From: Trichopria drosophilae
Taxonomy: Eukaryota > Arthropoda > Insecta > Hymenoptera > Diapriidae
Reading direction: 5' to 3'
Assembly: GCA_030407085.1 (NCBI GenBank)
Contig: CM059582.1
Location: 1,860,001-1,924,000, forward strand
DNA length: 64,000 nt
Part shown: piece by piece, positions 12,564 to 24,665 of the stretch
Position numbering within the stretch: the stretch's first letter is position 1
How the letters are laid out: the number at the start of each line of letters is the position of its first letter
Made by a program: the position numbers and the translations under genes
The notes under the pieces: model-generated
What the model was told of the DNA's origin: nothing
The model's database searches: none
Seen by the model: only the letters and a program-made list of their open reading frames with translations

Positions 12564-14574
12564 GGAGAATATCATTTAAATTCGGTTAGATTCTTACTGC
12601 ATTCAATAGACGACTAGCTTTCATCAGATTTGTTGCGGTGTTCAATATATTCTAGTCTTGGTCGTGGTCTTGTTTATAACATCACAATAGTTTTAAGCGT
12701 CTTAAAGTGTTTATATAAATAATAAATATATATTTTTAGAAATTAACTAAAACATTGACATTCAAATTTTAATAAAATTCTTAAAATCAGCCGATTTATG
12801 ATGCAAATATTTGCTTAGACATTGAATTTTAGTAAGTAAATTTATGGGAATCGAACTCAAAAATGAAGTTTGTGATTGTACAATGCTGATAAGTAGAGAC
12901 AACAAACATCGTAAGCTCCTGTTGCATCGCTCCGATAAGGTCAATATTTTCTTAAGATTTAAAATAGCATTTCCCAACTTTTTCGGAGTTCAGTTCATAA
13001 AGTGAAGTAAATCCAGAGTAATAATCTCGCGTATCTTAACATTCACACGCTCTGCGATTACTGATTTTCTGTTGACATTGTAAACTTTGTCATTTGTTGT
13101 TCTTGTAAATACGACGATTATTGCATAATAGAAGCACTATTATTCAAAGTTGTGAATTAAAAAACTCAAGAAAATGTAATAAAATGCATTTTCATTATAA
13201 AGTGCATCAAAGAAAGTCAAAACTTCCATATAATCACTGATAATTCCATTTTACTGAAATATATTATTATGAAAATAAGGTTTTAAATAAAACGTTACAT
13301 AGCAAAACATTGAAATTTATTATAAATTAATCTTTTTGTTCTTTTGGTATTTAAAAATATTTTTACTACTTTTCTTATCTAAATATTTCAAGGAAGCAAA
13401 ACATTAAAAATTAAATCGAAAGTCAGGTTAGTATTTTTGTCATTACATGTAATAAAAAATATTGCAGAATTAAAGAAGTGAAAAGTTTCAATACCAGTTC
13501 AGATATAATCCAAACTAAAAATTAATTCCAAATATGACTAAATTAAACTAGATATAAGCACATTCAAATTATAAGGCAAGTACATTATATTGCTCTAACT
13601 TTCAATTAATACCTCGTCTCTAACATTTCTAAATGACAGAAATGAAAATTTTCAGAATTCGTCGGACGAGGATCATATCAGGAAGTTATGAAGTTTTTAA
13701 TTCAACTTTCTTAACAAATTACCACACTTTTCTCGAGTTCCATAATTTTCCAAAGTAAACTAATTTTTTCTGAAAGTTGAATAAAAAAACTCTAAATTAT
13801 TATCTCCAACATCGGGAAAGTTATATCTGGCTTATTGGACGTTTTCAACATTTGGATCATTTTTTTTTATTCACGATTTTTAATTTGAATTCTTAAAACA
13901 ATATAAAAAACATAATCAAGTTGAACTTAATAGAAGCTTTTAATAGCTTCACATAATATGCGTGAGAGTTTGAGCATTCGGAAATTTCATTACCATTTTG
14001 TGAATTCATTTTTTTATTTTTTCTAGAAACCATTATCGGTCTTCCTAACCTAACACCTCAGCATATTTTTAAAGTTTCTTGACAGTTAATTATCTAAAAA
14101 ATTAAATTCAACAATATACAATAATTTTGGTGGGAAGTGGTTTAAATTTCAAAACAATTCTATCTCAGGACATGGTCTTCCTTCATAGCAGTTTATGCAA
14201 CGATCATGAATTTTAAAAAATCGATACTGGCTGAAACGTCAAAGTAATTTGTACCTACTTGTGAACGAACAATAAAATCAGTACCACAGTCAAAATGAAT
14301 TATTGCAATGTAAATTATATCAAATTTATTGAGCACTAGAGCTTAAGTTGCAGCCTATAAATATCTAAAATCTAATAGTGGTTTGTTGCACATTATAATT
14401 CGATATGTCTCTCATATTCTAATACCGGCATTCTTTAGCGTATTTTGAATACGTTTTGAATAGTATTCAGACTCATTTGAGTACTATTTCTTTGAACTCG
14501 ATATAAATCCCACGTAAAAATAACTTTCCCGGCATCGTCGAAAATAAAAAACGAAAAATTAAAAAGTAACTTAC
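12564..14574. other. AT-rich non-coding stretch
   Basis: No gene recognised. The stretch contains the remaining GGTCTTG patch near 12654-12672 and otherwise simple AT-rich sequence. If the minus-strand exon at 14575-14896 is real, this is the 5' part of its first intron. Confidence 0.5.
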
Positions 14575-14896
14575 TTGATGACAGTATGTTTAATGTTGTT
14601 CGTCATCCTGACTCCTTTCCCCTCCACCACTACTGTTGATAGGTCCCTAAAAAAAGTGTCAAACTCTAATCTCCGGACCACTCGCACACATCACAAATCA
14701 AGTGACAACTTGCAAGTAAATTCCAGGTTCGCGCTCCCGGCGGGCTTTTCGAAAGCGCGGCGCGCTTTTTTTTATTCACGTGTAGGTAAACTGCTTTTTT
14801 TTCAATCTGTTTTTTTTTTTTTGAGTTTCGGAAAATGCGCGGATGGGGAAAAGCGGCTGGTCCAGGCGAATCGTTTCGGACTGTCGCTGTCGGACT
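14575..14896 (-). CDS. Candidate first exon of a minus-strand host gene (5' UTR plus 11 codons)
   Basis: Read on the minus strand, transcription would begin at the A of TCAGTC (14896). A GC-rich leader of about 290 bases follows, then an ATG at 14606-14604 and a coding frame MTNNIKHTVI plus two bases (AA) before a consensus GTAAGT donor at 14574-14569. An in-frame TAG lies upstream of the ATG, which supports this start. The leader contains A-runs and the GC palindrome GCGCGCCGCGC. Everything below 14569 would be intron 1, which must be longer than the rest of the window unless an exon was missed. The protein is not recognised from ten residues. Context and sequence agree well, but no second exon confirms it. 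Confidence 0.5.
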
Positions 14897-14929
14897 GAAG
14901 GAGCGCGCGGGTTTCTCTCCGTATTTAAA
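14893..14929 (-). promoter_or_regulatory. Core promoter with TATA-like box and initiator
   Basis: On the minus strand TTTAAATA (14929-14922) is followed by the arthropod-type initiator TCAGTC (14898-14893), with the initiator A 33 bases from the first T of the box. Both flanks (14700-15060) are locally GC- and CpG-rich in an otherwise AT-rich window. Spacing and motifs match a focused insect promoter. Confidence 0.5.
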
Positions 14930-15598
14930 CCGCCGCTCCCCCTCCCGCGCTCCTCATCTCTCTTGCGCTTAGGCGGAAGCCCCTAGTATCCTCTCTCTCG
15001 CGCTCCCGATCGCGTGCGCCACGATCGATCTCCGTGCCCGAGGAAACGAACGGCCAACATTCTGATTGGATGCGATGACAGTACTAAATCTGACAATAAG
15101 TACGATTTCCAAAATAAAGGGAATTTGTAAAAGTAACCAAAGTTCGAAAATTACGGGAAGAGAAAAGAAAAAATACAAGACAAAGAAAAAACACGGGAAG
15201 AGAGAATAAAAATTAATAATGGAACCATTTTATAAGAGTAAATAACACATGATTATTACAAATAGTTAACATTTTTTTCGTTATAGTAAGAGTAGCATTC
15301 CATTTTACATCCGAATTTTCATTACAGACTCGAATACTCACTGTAACGAAAAATTTGTTCGTATCTGAAAACGATTATGGTTGATCTCCAGCGGGCGTAA
15401 ATGTTCATTTTACACCCTCGATGCGAAAATATCTATTATTTATGGACATCATTTATTTCGTAAAAGTTGATTGAAAATCTTCCATTCTTCTTAAATAACA
15501 TCGTAAATCATAATAATGTTTCGATAACATAAAATTGTTTGGATAAACGATTTTCTGTAATTAAATTTCCATTTTCGTTTTTACACACGAACCAACTT
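14930..15598. other. Upstream flank of the candidate promoter
   Basis: The first 130 bases are CpG- and pyrimidine-rich (CTCCCCCTCCCGCGCTCC, repeated CTCTC blocks, CGATCG sites), as expected next to a promoter. After 15060 the sequence returns to AT-rich DNA without recognised features. Confidence 0.45.
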
Positions 15599-15732
15599 AC
15601 ATGTCATGTAATATTATAGTAATGTTACCATGAGATTAGAATATTACTGTAATATTTCAGAAAAGTTTCAATATTACAGTAGTATAACAGTAATATTACA
15701 GTGTAATATTTTACAATACGGGTCTATCACAC

Positions 15733-16700
15733 ACTGTAAAAAATGGTTTCGTAAAATCACAACACAAGTGTGAAATTACACACCCGAGTTACCACTCTGA
15801 ATGGTGTAAAAGTACAAAATCACTAGTATCTTTACACCAAAACTGTAATAGCATTACAAATATTGTGAAATTGTCACTCTGAGAGTAGGTTATATAAATT
15901 ACCACTTCTGAGAGCAGTAATTTTACACTTTTTGAAATTACTGTTTGAATGTGAAATTGCATCTGACAATGTTAAAAATACAACTTCTCTAGTAATATTT
16001 TCCATTCCACGCGTGACCCGGGCAGCCATATGCTACATACTTATTTGACCAAATAAAATGAAGTTTCTTTACAAGTATATTGAGGTTAAGTTTGATGGAT
16101 TTATTTTCATTATAATTGTAATCTGAAATCTATTCAGAAGACGCAAGCAGGGGTAAAAATCAAGCTGTCACCGAAAAAGTGCACACGTTACTTCGTAAAC
16201 TACAAACTGTTAAAGCGAGTGAAGTTTTATGAACCAAATTTATTGTAAAGTGACTATTTACATGTATTGTTTATTGTCGTTAAATGCAAAACTATATACG
16301 AATCGTTGTTTGTCTGGTTGAATTTTATATTGCAAATGCTATTGTATGATAAATAATATATATTAAAATATTCCTAAAAACTATTTAATTAGTTCTTAAA
16401 CAAATTGCAATGCATATATTATATTATATAATACTGCACGCACCAAATGTGTATTTAACCTAAAAAATGTGAAAAATTCACCGATATTGTAATTTTATTA
16501 CAGCACTGCAATTTCACTGTAATGGTGTGATTTTACTATAAACACAGTAATTTTACTACATTAATTGTAAATTCTAACCTGCAATTTCAAGTCTGTTGAC
16601 AATCGCTGTAAATTTACATCTTTGATGTAATATTTACAACTTTCTAGTGATTTTACTACTCTCAGACTAGGTTATACAGATGCAAGTGATATATTACACT
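15733..16700. mobile_element. Insert with motif-rich arms (GTAAAATTAC / ACTCTGAGAGTAG) and a unique core
   Basis: The left edge reads CACTGTAAAAAATGGTTTCG. Both arms carry GTAAAATCAC/GTAATTTTAC-like words and a related phrase: CTCTGAGAGTAGGTTATATA near 15881 and CTCTCAGACTAGGTTATACA near 16661. The core, about 16000-16470, has normal sequence without the motif. CACTG...AAAA ends are seen in CMC-type (CACTA/Mirage/Chapaev) DNA transposons. Here the right terminus is unclear, so boundaries and class are tentative. Confidence 0.4.
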
Positions 16701-17372
16701 GTAACGATGTAGCATTATAAACGCTTACATTACTCAGTAACAAAACACTTAAATAATCATCGTCATGATACTATACGGTTATATTCCACTATAATATATT
16801 ACGATCTAACATTTTAATAATAGTGCAGTAACATTACACGATTATATATTACACTAAAACAATACAGTATAGTATTCTGATTACTTTATTCCGGATTATA
16901 TCATATATCAACAATTACATTCTAGATGTATTAGTAATATAAGAGGTAGTAATATTATAGTAATATGGCGGTTATATTACACAATAATGAATATGGTAAC
17001 AGTGCATAGGTTAATATCGCAGAAATTATTCGCTTCTATATTACAAAATGTAGTACACTGTAACGATGCAGGATTGATTCGGTTATATTACAGAGTAATA
17101 TTGCAGTAAGATTACAGAAATATCACAGTAATATACTACATACGAATAACGTAATGATATTACTGTCATATTACACTGCAATATATATTAGTCTAATAAA
17201 AGCTACTGTAATATTGCAACTACATTATTCCGTAATGTCTGCCATTGCAACAGTACAGCATATTACAATTGTTTTACACAGTATAATATGAAGTAACGTT
17301 ATTGCAATATTATAATGCAATATATTACACTTTAGGACTACAAAAATAGTGGGTTGCATTACACGATAACAT

Positions 17373-17870
17373 GGTGTTGTTGTTGCGAAGCGCGGATGTT
17401 AGAAGTGGTCCATCACATCAGGTTTTTAAGATACTTGAGATGTCATGAAACCTATGTAAATATAAACAAGTATATAAAATATGGATATTTATAACTAAAA
17501 ACACGTTTCAATATTGTTTCTGTTTTTTTAATAACTTTTTTATACTTTATTGTTTATTTATCTATTTTGTGTCCGCCTTCTTGAATTAAAAAATTTTAAT
17601 ATCTTGACTTCAAATTCGTATTTGGCAACGCCAAATATCATCAGTACAAATTTTTAAATGAAGATGCAAATAGTACAGAAGGCAAACAAAATTGTTGCAT
17701 CCTGTACATAACCTCAAACATAGCAAAATAATAACGTGTTTTTCGAGTACATAACCTCAAATATCACAAAATCCTGACGTGATGGACCAATTCTGACTTC
17801 GGGTTTGGATTCTACGCATAATTACGTCGGAACCCACAGCTTCCCAACAACATCCAAGACCTCCTTTTTT
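17373..17870. mobile_element. Inverted-repeat element inside the TAATATTAC array
   Basis: The left arm TTAGAAGTGGTCCATCACAT matches the reversed right arm TCAGAATTGGTCCATCACGT, and similarity continues inward (CAGG.TTTT..GATA.TTGAG). Outward, a TGTTGTTG..GAAGC..GTGG phrase occurs on both sides, with the left copy shortened. The right half carries two near-identical subunits starting TACATAACCTCAAA and ending ACGTG (about 17704 and 17749). There is no transposase. It interrupts the TAATATTAC array and is therefore younger than it. The target duplication is unresolved. Confidence 0.6.
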
Positions 17871-18555
17871 GTAGACCTGTGTAATATATGACGTTACAAA
17901 CATACAATAATATTATGAGTGTATTATTCCATAATATATTGCGTTGCGGCAGTAGAGCAAATAGTGCTGGTATTCTATGTTAATACAATACGTAGTAATA
18001 TTACAGTAATATAACGGTTATGTTAGGCATTAATACAGTACTTGGTGATACTGCAGAAATATTACGGAAATATTACATGGTAGTATGTCACACCTGAATA
18101 TCCCAAGAATTCTACGGTTGTATTACACCGCAATATGGTGCAGTGTTGCGATGGAAAAATATTACCGTCATATAATTCACAGTAATATTGCAGTAATATT
18201 ACTATTATATTATTCCGAATTATACCACACTAACAGCAGGTAACGTTGCGGTCGTATTACGCAGTAATATAATACAGAGTAACATTATAGTAATTATTAC
18301 GGTTACATTACACAGCCATACACACAAAGTATAACTCAATTATATTATTACGGCCATGTTACATTGAGACATTGATACATATTGCATGATAGATAATATA
18401 TTACTAGTAATATATGTTACAATAATATTCCGGTTACATTCCTCAGCAAAAATATATCACACTAATAACGCATCGATATAACGGCTAAATTAGATGGCGG
18501 TCCTATAACAGTAGTATTAGGACGCAAATAGCAAAATTGCCACTAGATTTAATGT

Positions 18556-19039
18556 TACAGTGTTTTGGTATTTCCATCAGCGTACAATAATATTTTCGTT
18601 ACGTTATACCGAGAGGAATTTTATAGGAAGATACATATGGCAGACTTGCAGAATTGCAGTGTTTCCTAATTACTACTCCAGTAAAAATTGTTATATTTGC
18701 AATAATAAATGTAAAATTTTTTGTCATAATAAAGTGATATTTTTTGATATATTATTTAACGGGCGAAATCGCCCTTTTTACTAAATTGTCCGATATTCTT
18801 ATCAATATTTGCGGAACCTGCAGATCGAGTTCACAAGATGGCGCTGTACTTCACATTTGTGTATGAAATGTATGAACTGCAGAAATCTATTACATCAAGT
18901 ACATCAGCGGTCATGAGTTCAGCCAGCGGTCATCAATTCCGCCAGATAAACAATATTTTCGAAACGTAAACAATTAACAACATGGCTCTTCTTACCAACA
19001 GCGAACTGCTGCTTGAAAACGAAATCGAAAAATAGTTCA
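18556..19039. other. Non-coding stretch with a palindrome and a short duplicated phrase
   Basis: At 18761-18774 GGGCGAAATCGCCC is a perfect palindromic word followed by a T-run (18775-18779), unusually GC-rich for its surroundings. At about 18906-18945 the phrase CAGCGGTCAT is repeated with a 21-base period. No gene is seen. Confidence 0.45.
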
Positions 19040-19110
19040 CCGGACGGGGATCGAACTAGCGACCTACGGCTTCGTAGTCCAGAGCGTTACCGTGTGAGCG
19101 ACGAAGTCGG
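19040..19110 (-). tRNA. tRNA-like sequence (degenerate, probably tRNA-derived repeat)
   Basis: On the minus strand a 71-base unit contains an A-box-like GCTCACACGGTAACGC, a loop CTACGAA compatible with an arginine ACG anticodon, and a B-box-like AGTTCGATCCCC. The acceptor and T stems pair poorly, so a functional tRNA is unlikely. A tRNA pseudogene or the head of a SINE fits better. It lies directly beside the left end of the CAGTGA element. Confidence 0.45.
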
Positions 19111-19147
19111 TATTGTGTTATTTTTTATTTTTATTTATTCGTGTTCT

Positions 19148-20052
19148 TTACTCTGTCCATTTCAAACAGTGAAAAGTCACTGATTCTCGGTGAATAGTCA
19201 CTGACTGCCGTAGCGAAAAAGGGGCCACTGAAATTTCATTGTTTTAGTCAGTGAACTAAGTTGCTTTATTTTTTGACACAAATTAAATTGATTCACTGCT
19301 TGAATCAGTGAAACTTTAACGCGAGACAGTGAAATCGTACGCCGTTTCGTGTTTATGCGGTGAATATTATGGAAGTCACTGACCCAACAGTGAGTATTCA
19401 TTCACTGATTCTATAATACTGAGTTTTTCACTGTTTCGTATTAAGAGAGTAAGCTTGTAATTTGATCTGCTTTAAGGGAATGAAAACTCATTTCTACACC
19501 GGGAGCCAAAATGGTGAATATAAGTCTATAAGCATCGCGTACGCGCCTAAAAGCGACACACGCAACTAGATTGTTAGAATCATTTGGTGCAGAAGCGTAA
19601 ATGTTGATGTACGCTCTTGTACTAGTCAGAATAGAGAAAAAGCTCCTGATAATATTGATTGTCCATCACAAACGTTTTTCCTATTCTCACTAGTAACATT
19701 TTCCACAAAGGAATTGTAAATTTCATCAATTCGAAAGTGAAAAAAATTTATTACTATTATTTAAACAATCATCATTCTATTTGAATCGGTAAATGAATAT
19801 TCACTGCTGGATCAGTAACTTTCATCTTATTCACTGCATAATAACTGAAATGGAGAACGAATTTCGCAGTTTCGCATTAAAGTTGCACTGATTCAAGTAG
19901 TGAATCGATATTATTGTCTCATAATTGACTTAATTTCACTGACTAAAACAGTGAAATTTCACTGAGTCTCAGTGGCTTATTTTTCACTATGGCAATCAGT
20001 GACTATTCACTGAAAATCAGATAATTTTCACTGTTTAAATTGATGGAGAATA
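19148..20052. mobile_element. Motif-saturated element with long inverted repeats, CAGTGA type
   Basis: About 110 bases at each end are inverted copies: both ends carry AAACAGTGAAAA, then GGTGAATAGTCACTGACTGC or its match, then GCCACTGA and TTTTAGTCAGTGAA. The interior also contains many CACTGA/CAGTGA words in both orientations (for example ACAGTGAAATCG, TTCACTGATTC, GTCACTGACC). The ends start TTACTCTGTCCA and TTATTCTCCAT. No ORF resembles a transposase. The target duplication could not be set. Confidence 0.75.
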
Positions 20053-20058
20053 AGCTTA

Positions 20059-20298
20059 CCCATACGGAAGAAAGATTCGATGAAAATATATGCGAGAATG
20101 TATGTAGCATATATGTGACATATTGAATTTTTCGCCGATAATATATGCTATATACGCGTTAAATATATGCCAGAGATAAGTTTATAACTATATGTGCATT
20201 CATATATCTATTGTATATGTGACATATTGAATTTTTCGCCGAAAATATATGTGCATTTATTTAGCATATATATCGCATATATTTATTTTCCGTTTGGG
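20059..20298. mobile_element. Motif-saturated MITE, ATATATGC type, TA target
   Basis: The left end CCCATACGGAAGAAAG and reversed right end CCCAAACGGAAAATAAA are inverted repeats, flanked by TA on both sides (20057-20058 and 20299-20300). Inside, ATATATGC/GCATATAT words recur, and a 30-base phrase beginning TATGTGACATATTGAATTTT is present twice (about 20114 and 20217). There is no coding capacity. It abuts the CAGTGA element, only 6 bp apart. Confidence 0.75.
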
Positions 20299-21841
20299 TA
20301 TATCCTTTACTATTCTGGTTTAGGAAATTCGACCACAGAACAATGTCAAAATACATTTCTCTAATAGTATTTATTCCTACTATTTCACGTTTGTTCTCAA
20401 ATGCCTAGCGAGAATAGTAATTTTTCTTATTATTTTTAGACATCCTCCTTTAATTTTTCTCAGCGTACGTATAGTGTAATACATTGAACAACAAGAATGC
20501 AGTAATATTAATACATGTTACAAAATACTAATGAGTAAAATATCATACTAGAACTATTAAGAACTTCCTCCTTTCTCGCAAATGGCAGAAATTTTCTTTA
20601 TTGAGTATAAATACTAAAAAAGTACCATTGCACAGAATTATATGAGTCTGAACAATTACATTCGCATATCAAACATTTTTGCATCTATGCCGAACATTAT
20701 TTTAAGTTGCAGGTATGGATAAAATAGCTCACAAAAAAGTGAAAAAAGAGTAAAATAGAATTTTCCATGCACTGTATTATAAATACATTTGTTGTTTTAT
20801 TCGTAACTTTAAAGTCATCTACACGTAGATTTCGACTAATTTTGTTAAAATGAAACGAGTTGAGTGTCCATGTGATATCCGAGGCTTCAAAAACATTTTG
20901 CCCTGTTTTGAGTTCAATATTGTGTTTTGAGTTTTAGAAATATATTGTCTTCTGTATAAAACCTTGCTTTCTAGTTTCATCAGTATCTTGAATACTCCCT
21001 AAAATAGCCTTCAAGGAATATGGAGGATAAAAATATATAAATCCAAAATTTTTTTCTAAAATTGTCAAATTACATTCCTTATGGTGTTATATTAGCTCTT
21101 TTATCTACGCAGATATTAAGGTATATATTGTCTAAAATCCATGAAACGGTAGCGAAAATATCTCATTTTAGTAATGTATCATGGACTGATCTTTTTATCT
21201 CACGTTCGTCATGTTTAATCAGAAATGACACATTAATTAATGGGGAATTTCTTTTCTTTTGATAATGTCGGGCATCGCACATGTTGTAATGAAGATATTA
21301 TAGAAGTGATATATTTTGTTCTCATTTATGACGACATTACGCTTTAAATATGATAATGCGGTTTTCATAATGAAAATGTAAAAAAACATCGTTTTAAGCA
21401 AGAATTTTACAACCGGATATCAGCGAGCAAATTAATAAAGGATCACTATATATCTCCAATACTGTTACTCGGTTGATGTACGATACTTTTTTGTACATTT
21501 ACTTCGAACGAAAAAAAAGTATTGAATACAAGCGTGAACTTTTGAATTATAATATCTTATTATGGAGAAAAGGTAGTTTCGAAATTTTCCTGATATTGAC
21601 AATCAGAAAGTCACACCATCGCTGTGTTAATAACCTATTGTCTTAAAACTTGACATACTTATTCTGTATCGAAAAATATTTAATTCGTATTTTTTATATC
21701 GGTTAAAAAGCTTTTTCACATCCTTTGCAACACATACATTAGGCCAGGGTAAATTAGAGTATGTATGAATATTTTCATACAACATTCTATCAGCGAAAAC
21801 TTTTATTTTGTTGTTTGTTTGAATAATTACAACGATTTTTA

Positions 21842-21891
21842 ACCGACTTCAAAAAAGGAGGAGGTTCTCAATTCGTCTGTATTTTTTTTTA
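21842..21891 (+). repeat. Interspersed repeat fragment, CGACTTCAAAAAAGGAGGAGG type
   Basis: ACCGACTTCAAAAAAGGAGG continues into AGGTTCTCAATTCGTCTG and a T-run. I recognise this phrase as a very widespread repeat in insect genomes, often seen at the 3' end of interspersed retroelements. Exact family assignment needs a library search. Confidence 0.5.
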
Positions 21892-22689
21892 TTAAAAATG
21901 AATCCCAGAATTATGATTAATTCTTTTAGTCGATAACGTATTTTCGGGGTTTTCTGTTACTTTCATGATGAAAGAACATATAAAAATTGCTAAAAATACG
22001 TAATTGTTATTTTAATATAATTTATTATTCGCATAATATCCATTAATAGATAGGTAATTTTAATATAAATAAGTTATGTAAATAAACACATGAAAAATTC
22101 ATTATTGACAATATTTTTAAAGATGGAGTGAAATAGCGACTGAAAACCCCTGGAATAATTAAAATATATTGTTCAAGTGGAGTCATTTAAAATATTTTTA
22201 TCCGCCGTATCGGATTAGCCAATTTCATTTTAGTAAAAGTGATAGTGATGTCAGATGTAATAAAAGTAATGCCACATCCGTAATCAGCTTTCAGATTAAT
22301 TTTATCAATAGGAAAATGTGTGAATGAAAATCAACTATTACAGATGATGAAAAACATCTTGATCTTTTTGGTAAATAACTTATTTAAGAATTCTATGGAT
22401 ACTGATTCTGTTATACAAAGTTACGAAGCTTTAAATTTACAAAATGCAAGCGTTCAATACGCATTGGGTTATTATCGCAATAATCAAACATGCTTGGTTA
22501 TTACTAAACCTATGTGTACCTTTTATACTTTTTAGGAGTTTGCGATAATTGCTCTCCAAACTATTGAACGCGGTTTGTCTTCTCGCTATATCCCGTTTTT
22601 TAATTGTACCTGGGTTACAGCGGGAGTACTATATTAGCGTTAGTATTAAAATATTGCGTTCAATTTTCTTGGTTAATACTTAATACAAG

Positions 22690-22860
22690 GGATTGTGACG
22701 TTTCGGAATTTCCAAATTCCACAACTTTTGAAATCTGACTTCTCATTCGTAATCAGTGACAAAAACAATCCTCCACCATATTGGATGTCCGTTTTGAATT
22801 TTTAAAATATGACCTTGGTTTCGCAATCAGCGACCCCTAACAATTCCTGAAAGTATAATT
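22690..22860. repeat. Degenerate dispersed repeat, AATCAGCGACCCC type
   Basis: The stretch contains CGTAATCAGTGAC, CCATATTGGATGTCCGTTTT, GAATTTTTAAAAT and CGCAATCAGCGACCCC. The same order of words, with variation or inverted, appears at 25940-26235 and 29262-29475. Confidence 0.5.
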
Positions 22861-24560
22861 GGTATGAAAAATACTACAAAATAAATGAGATTCTAATCTC
22901 ATTTAAACTTATTTACTTTTTTCTGTCAGCCGTACATTTTCAGTAAAATCTTAAAATCGTATGCAATTGAATTAATTCATAAAAAAGACGATTGAAAAAA
23001 TGTTTATTTTCTCGGTATGAATCGAACGGATGCTGCTAAAAAACCCCAAATATAAATTTTTCACACACATCCTGCCAATATAAGAAAACAACATTGAAAA
23101 TTAAATATTGTTTTTAACCGGCATATGATAATAGAACCTGTGAAATTAAAAGAGATAACTAAACTGCATTCTGGTTTACATTTGATGAGTAGGATTGTGG
23201 TTGACAGAAATCATAAAATTTGTAATCTGGAGGCCAAAGCAAACATAAGTCTGTGGCCGCATTTTTCTTGGTAGATGTAAGTATCCTACTGTTCTAGCTT
23301 ATCTTTTTCTCCTATATGCGTCTAACATTTTTGTTTAGACTTTGAAACCCATCTTGACATTTTTATTTTTATTTAAAAATATACCTGTTGTTATTAGCTA
23401 AATTTGCTTCTTGATGTAAGATTTTTCCATTATGTTGAATATATTGTCTCAGTTTTACAAGTCTGGTAAATTGACTATAAGCAGGTCATATTTGAATATC
23501 AATAGAAGGAAAATAAAATTTCGTAAGTGTTTTAATTACCTGAAAATCGGTGTTCATCGTAATTGTCGCTACAGTATTTCCAAAAAGAAATTAAAATGTG
23601 AAACAAGAATGTATGAGAATTTAATCATTATCGTTTGACATAATTTGTTACTATTTGTACGTTGGCATTTCAATTAGTTCATGTCGAATAATCATCTGAG
23701 TTAAGCAACGTCGTTTTATTTATTCAAATAGCTGATATACAATTCTTGCAAATTCAAGTACACGCAAGTGCGATTGTTTTACTTAGAATGAATAAAGTAC
23801 AAAATTTATATTTAAGTATTATATTGTCATTACATCAGAATATCAATTATATATTTCCCTAAGTTAAAATTTGAAAATTCTTCATAACATTTTTTAATAT
23901 AATAAATAAATTAAAAATATTTCTGGATACGTATAAAAAATAATCTTCATAAAATACTCCTGACATTAATTCGAATCTTATCAGAAGTAATAATGCATAA
24001 ACTAGAATGAAAAATCCCTTTGAGGCCCGGATAAGTTTACAATCTGAATGAAGGAAATATTCTTTCTAGCGAAAATACCACAAAATTTGTAATAATCGAG
24101 AAAAATGAAATTTTTTTCATATTAAAATGACCATTTAAAATACAAAATTTCATACCATGGTGAGGCAAAACGTTGTTTATTGCTTCCGGTGTGAAGATTA
24201 CAAACATCACGTATTACAAACAAAAAGTATCATAAAGAAAAATGTCAATAATGATATGACAAAATCATTTCGGTATTTTCAAAGTACGATTAAAACGAGA
24301 ATTTTGTAATTGAGTGTAAATAAATAAATTTTACATACTAATAAAAAATTGTCAAATTCCATACATGTAGAATTTCACAATTTCATAATATGTTTTTTAA
24401 TTTCTCGAAAATAAAAAAGGTAACGAATTGTTACATTTTTAATACTTTCGATGCTCACGATCAGTTTAATGTGATTTTACGATTCTGTGGCTGACAAATA
24501 CTAACATTTTACGTCGTTCCTATTAAAACTAGTAAGTGCGGCTTCAACTACACTTAAGAC

Positions 24561-24665
24561 ATAAAGCAAGTTAAAGCGTAGTGCGACCGGAATCGGTTAC
24601 AGAAATTCAGGGCATACGTCACGGTATTATTTATTCATCGCCGAATTCACGATGGATTTACTATT
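24561..24665 (+). CDS. Possible first coding exon (ATG plus donor), unknown gene
   Basis: A short GC-balanced segment ends with ATGGATTTACTATT followed immediately by GTAAGTAT (24666 on), a near-ideal donor. The coding part would be M-D-L-L plus two bases. The upstream 90 bases contain CpG-rich words (GTGCGACCGGAATCGG, CATACGTCACGG) typical of a leader, but no TATA box or initiator was found at the right distance. No downstream exon was identified. Confidence 0.22.

Larger units (their letters stand above)
15599..18555. repeat. Degenerate TAATATTAC/GTAATATTAC array with nested insertions
   Basis: Outside its two insertions, this stretch consists almost entirely of degenerate copies of TAATATTACAGTAATATTAC-like units, with variants TTACACTGTAAC, GGTTATATTAC and GCAATATATTAC in both orientations. 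It is not a regular tandem array: unit length and phase drift continually. Insertions at about 15733-16700 and 17373-17870 split it into three blocks. It has no coding capacity. It may be a single large motif-saturated element or the product of motif amplification; clear outer termini were not found. Confidence 0.7.
20299..24560. other. AT-rich stretch with two interspersed-repeat fragments
   Basis: No gene recognised. It holds the CGACTTCAAAAAAGGAGGAGG fragment at 21842 and a diverged AGCGACCCC-type repeat at 22690-22860, listed separately. The short ORFs at 21062, 22320 and 23432 look like chance. Confidence 0.5.

Noticed and set aside
15599..18555. CRISPR array or satellite DNA
   Set aside because: Repeats are degenerate, irregularly spaced and in both orientations, with no unique spacers of constant length.
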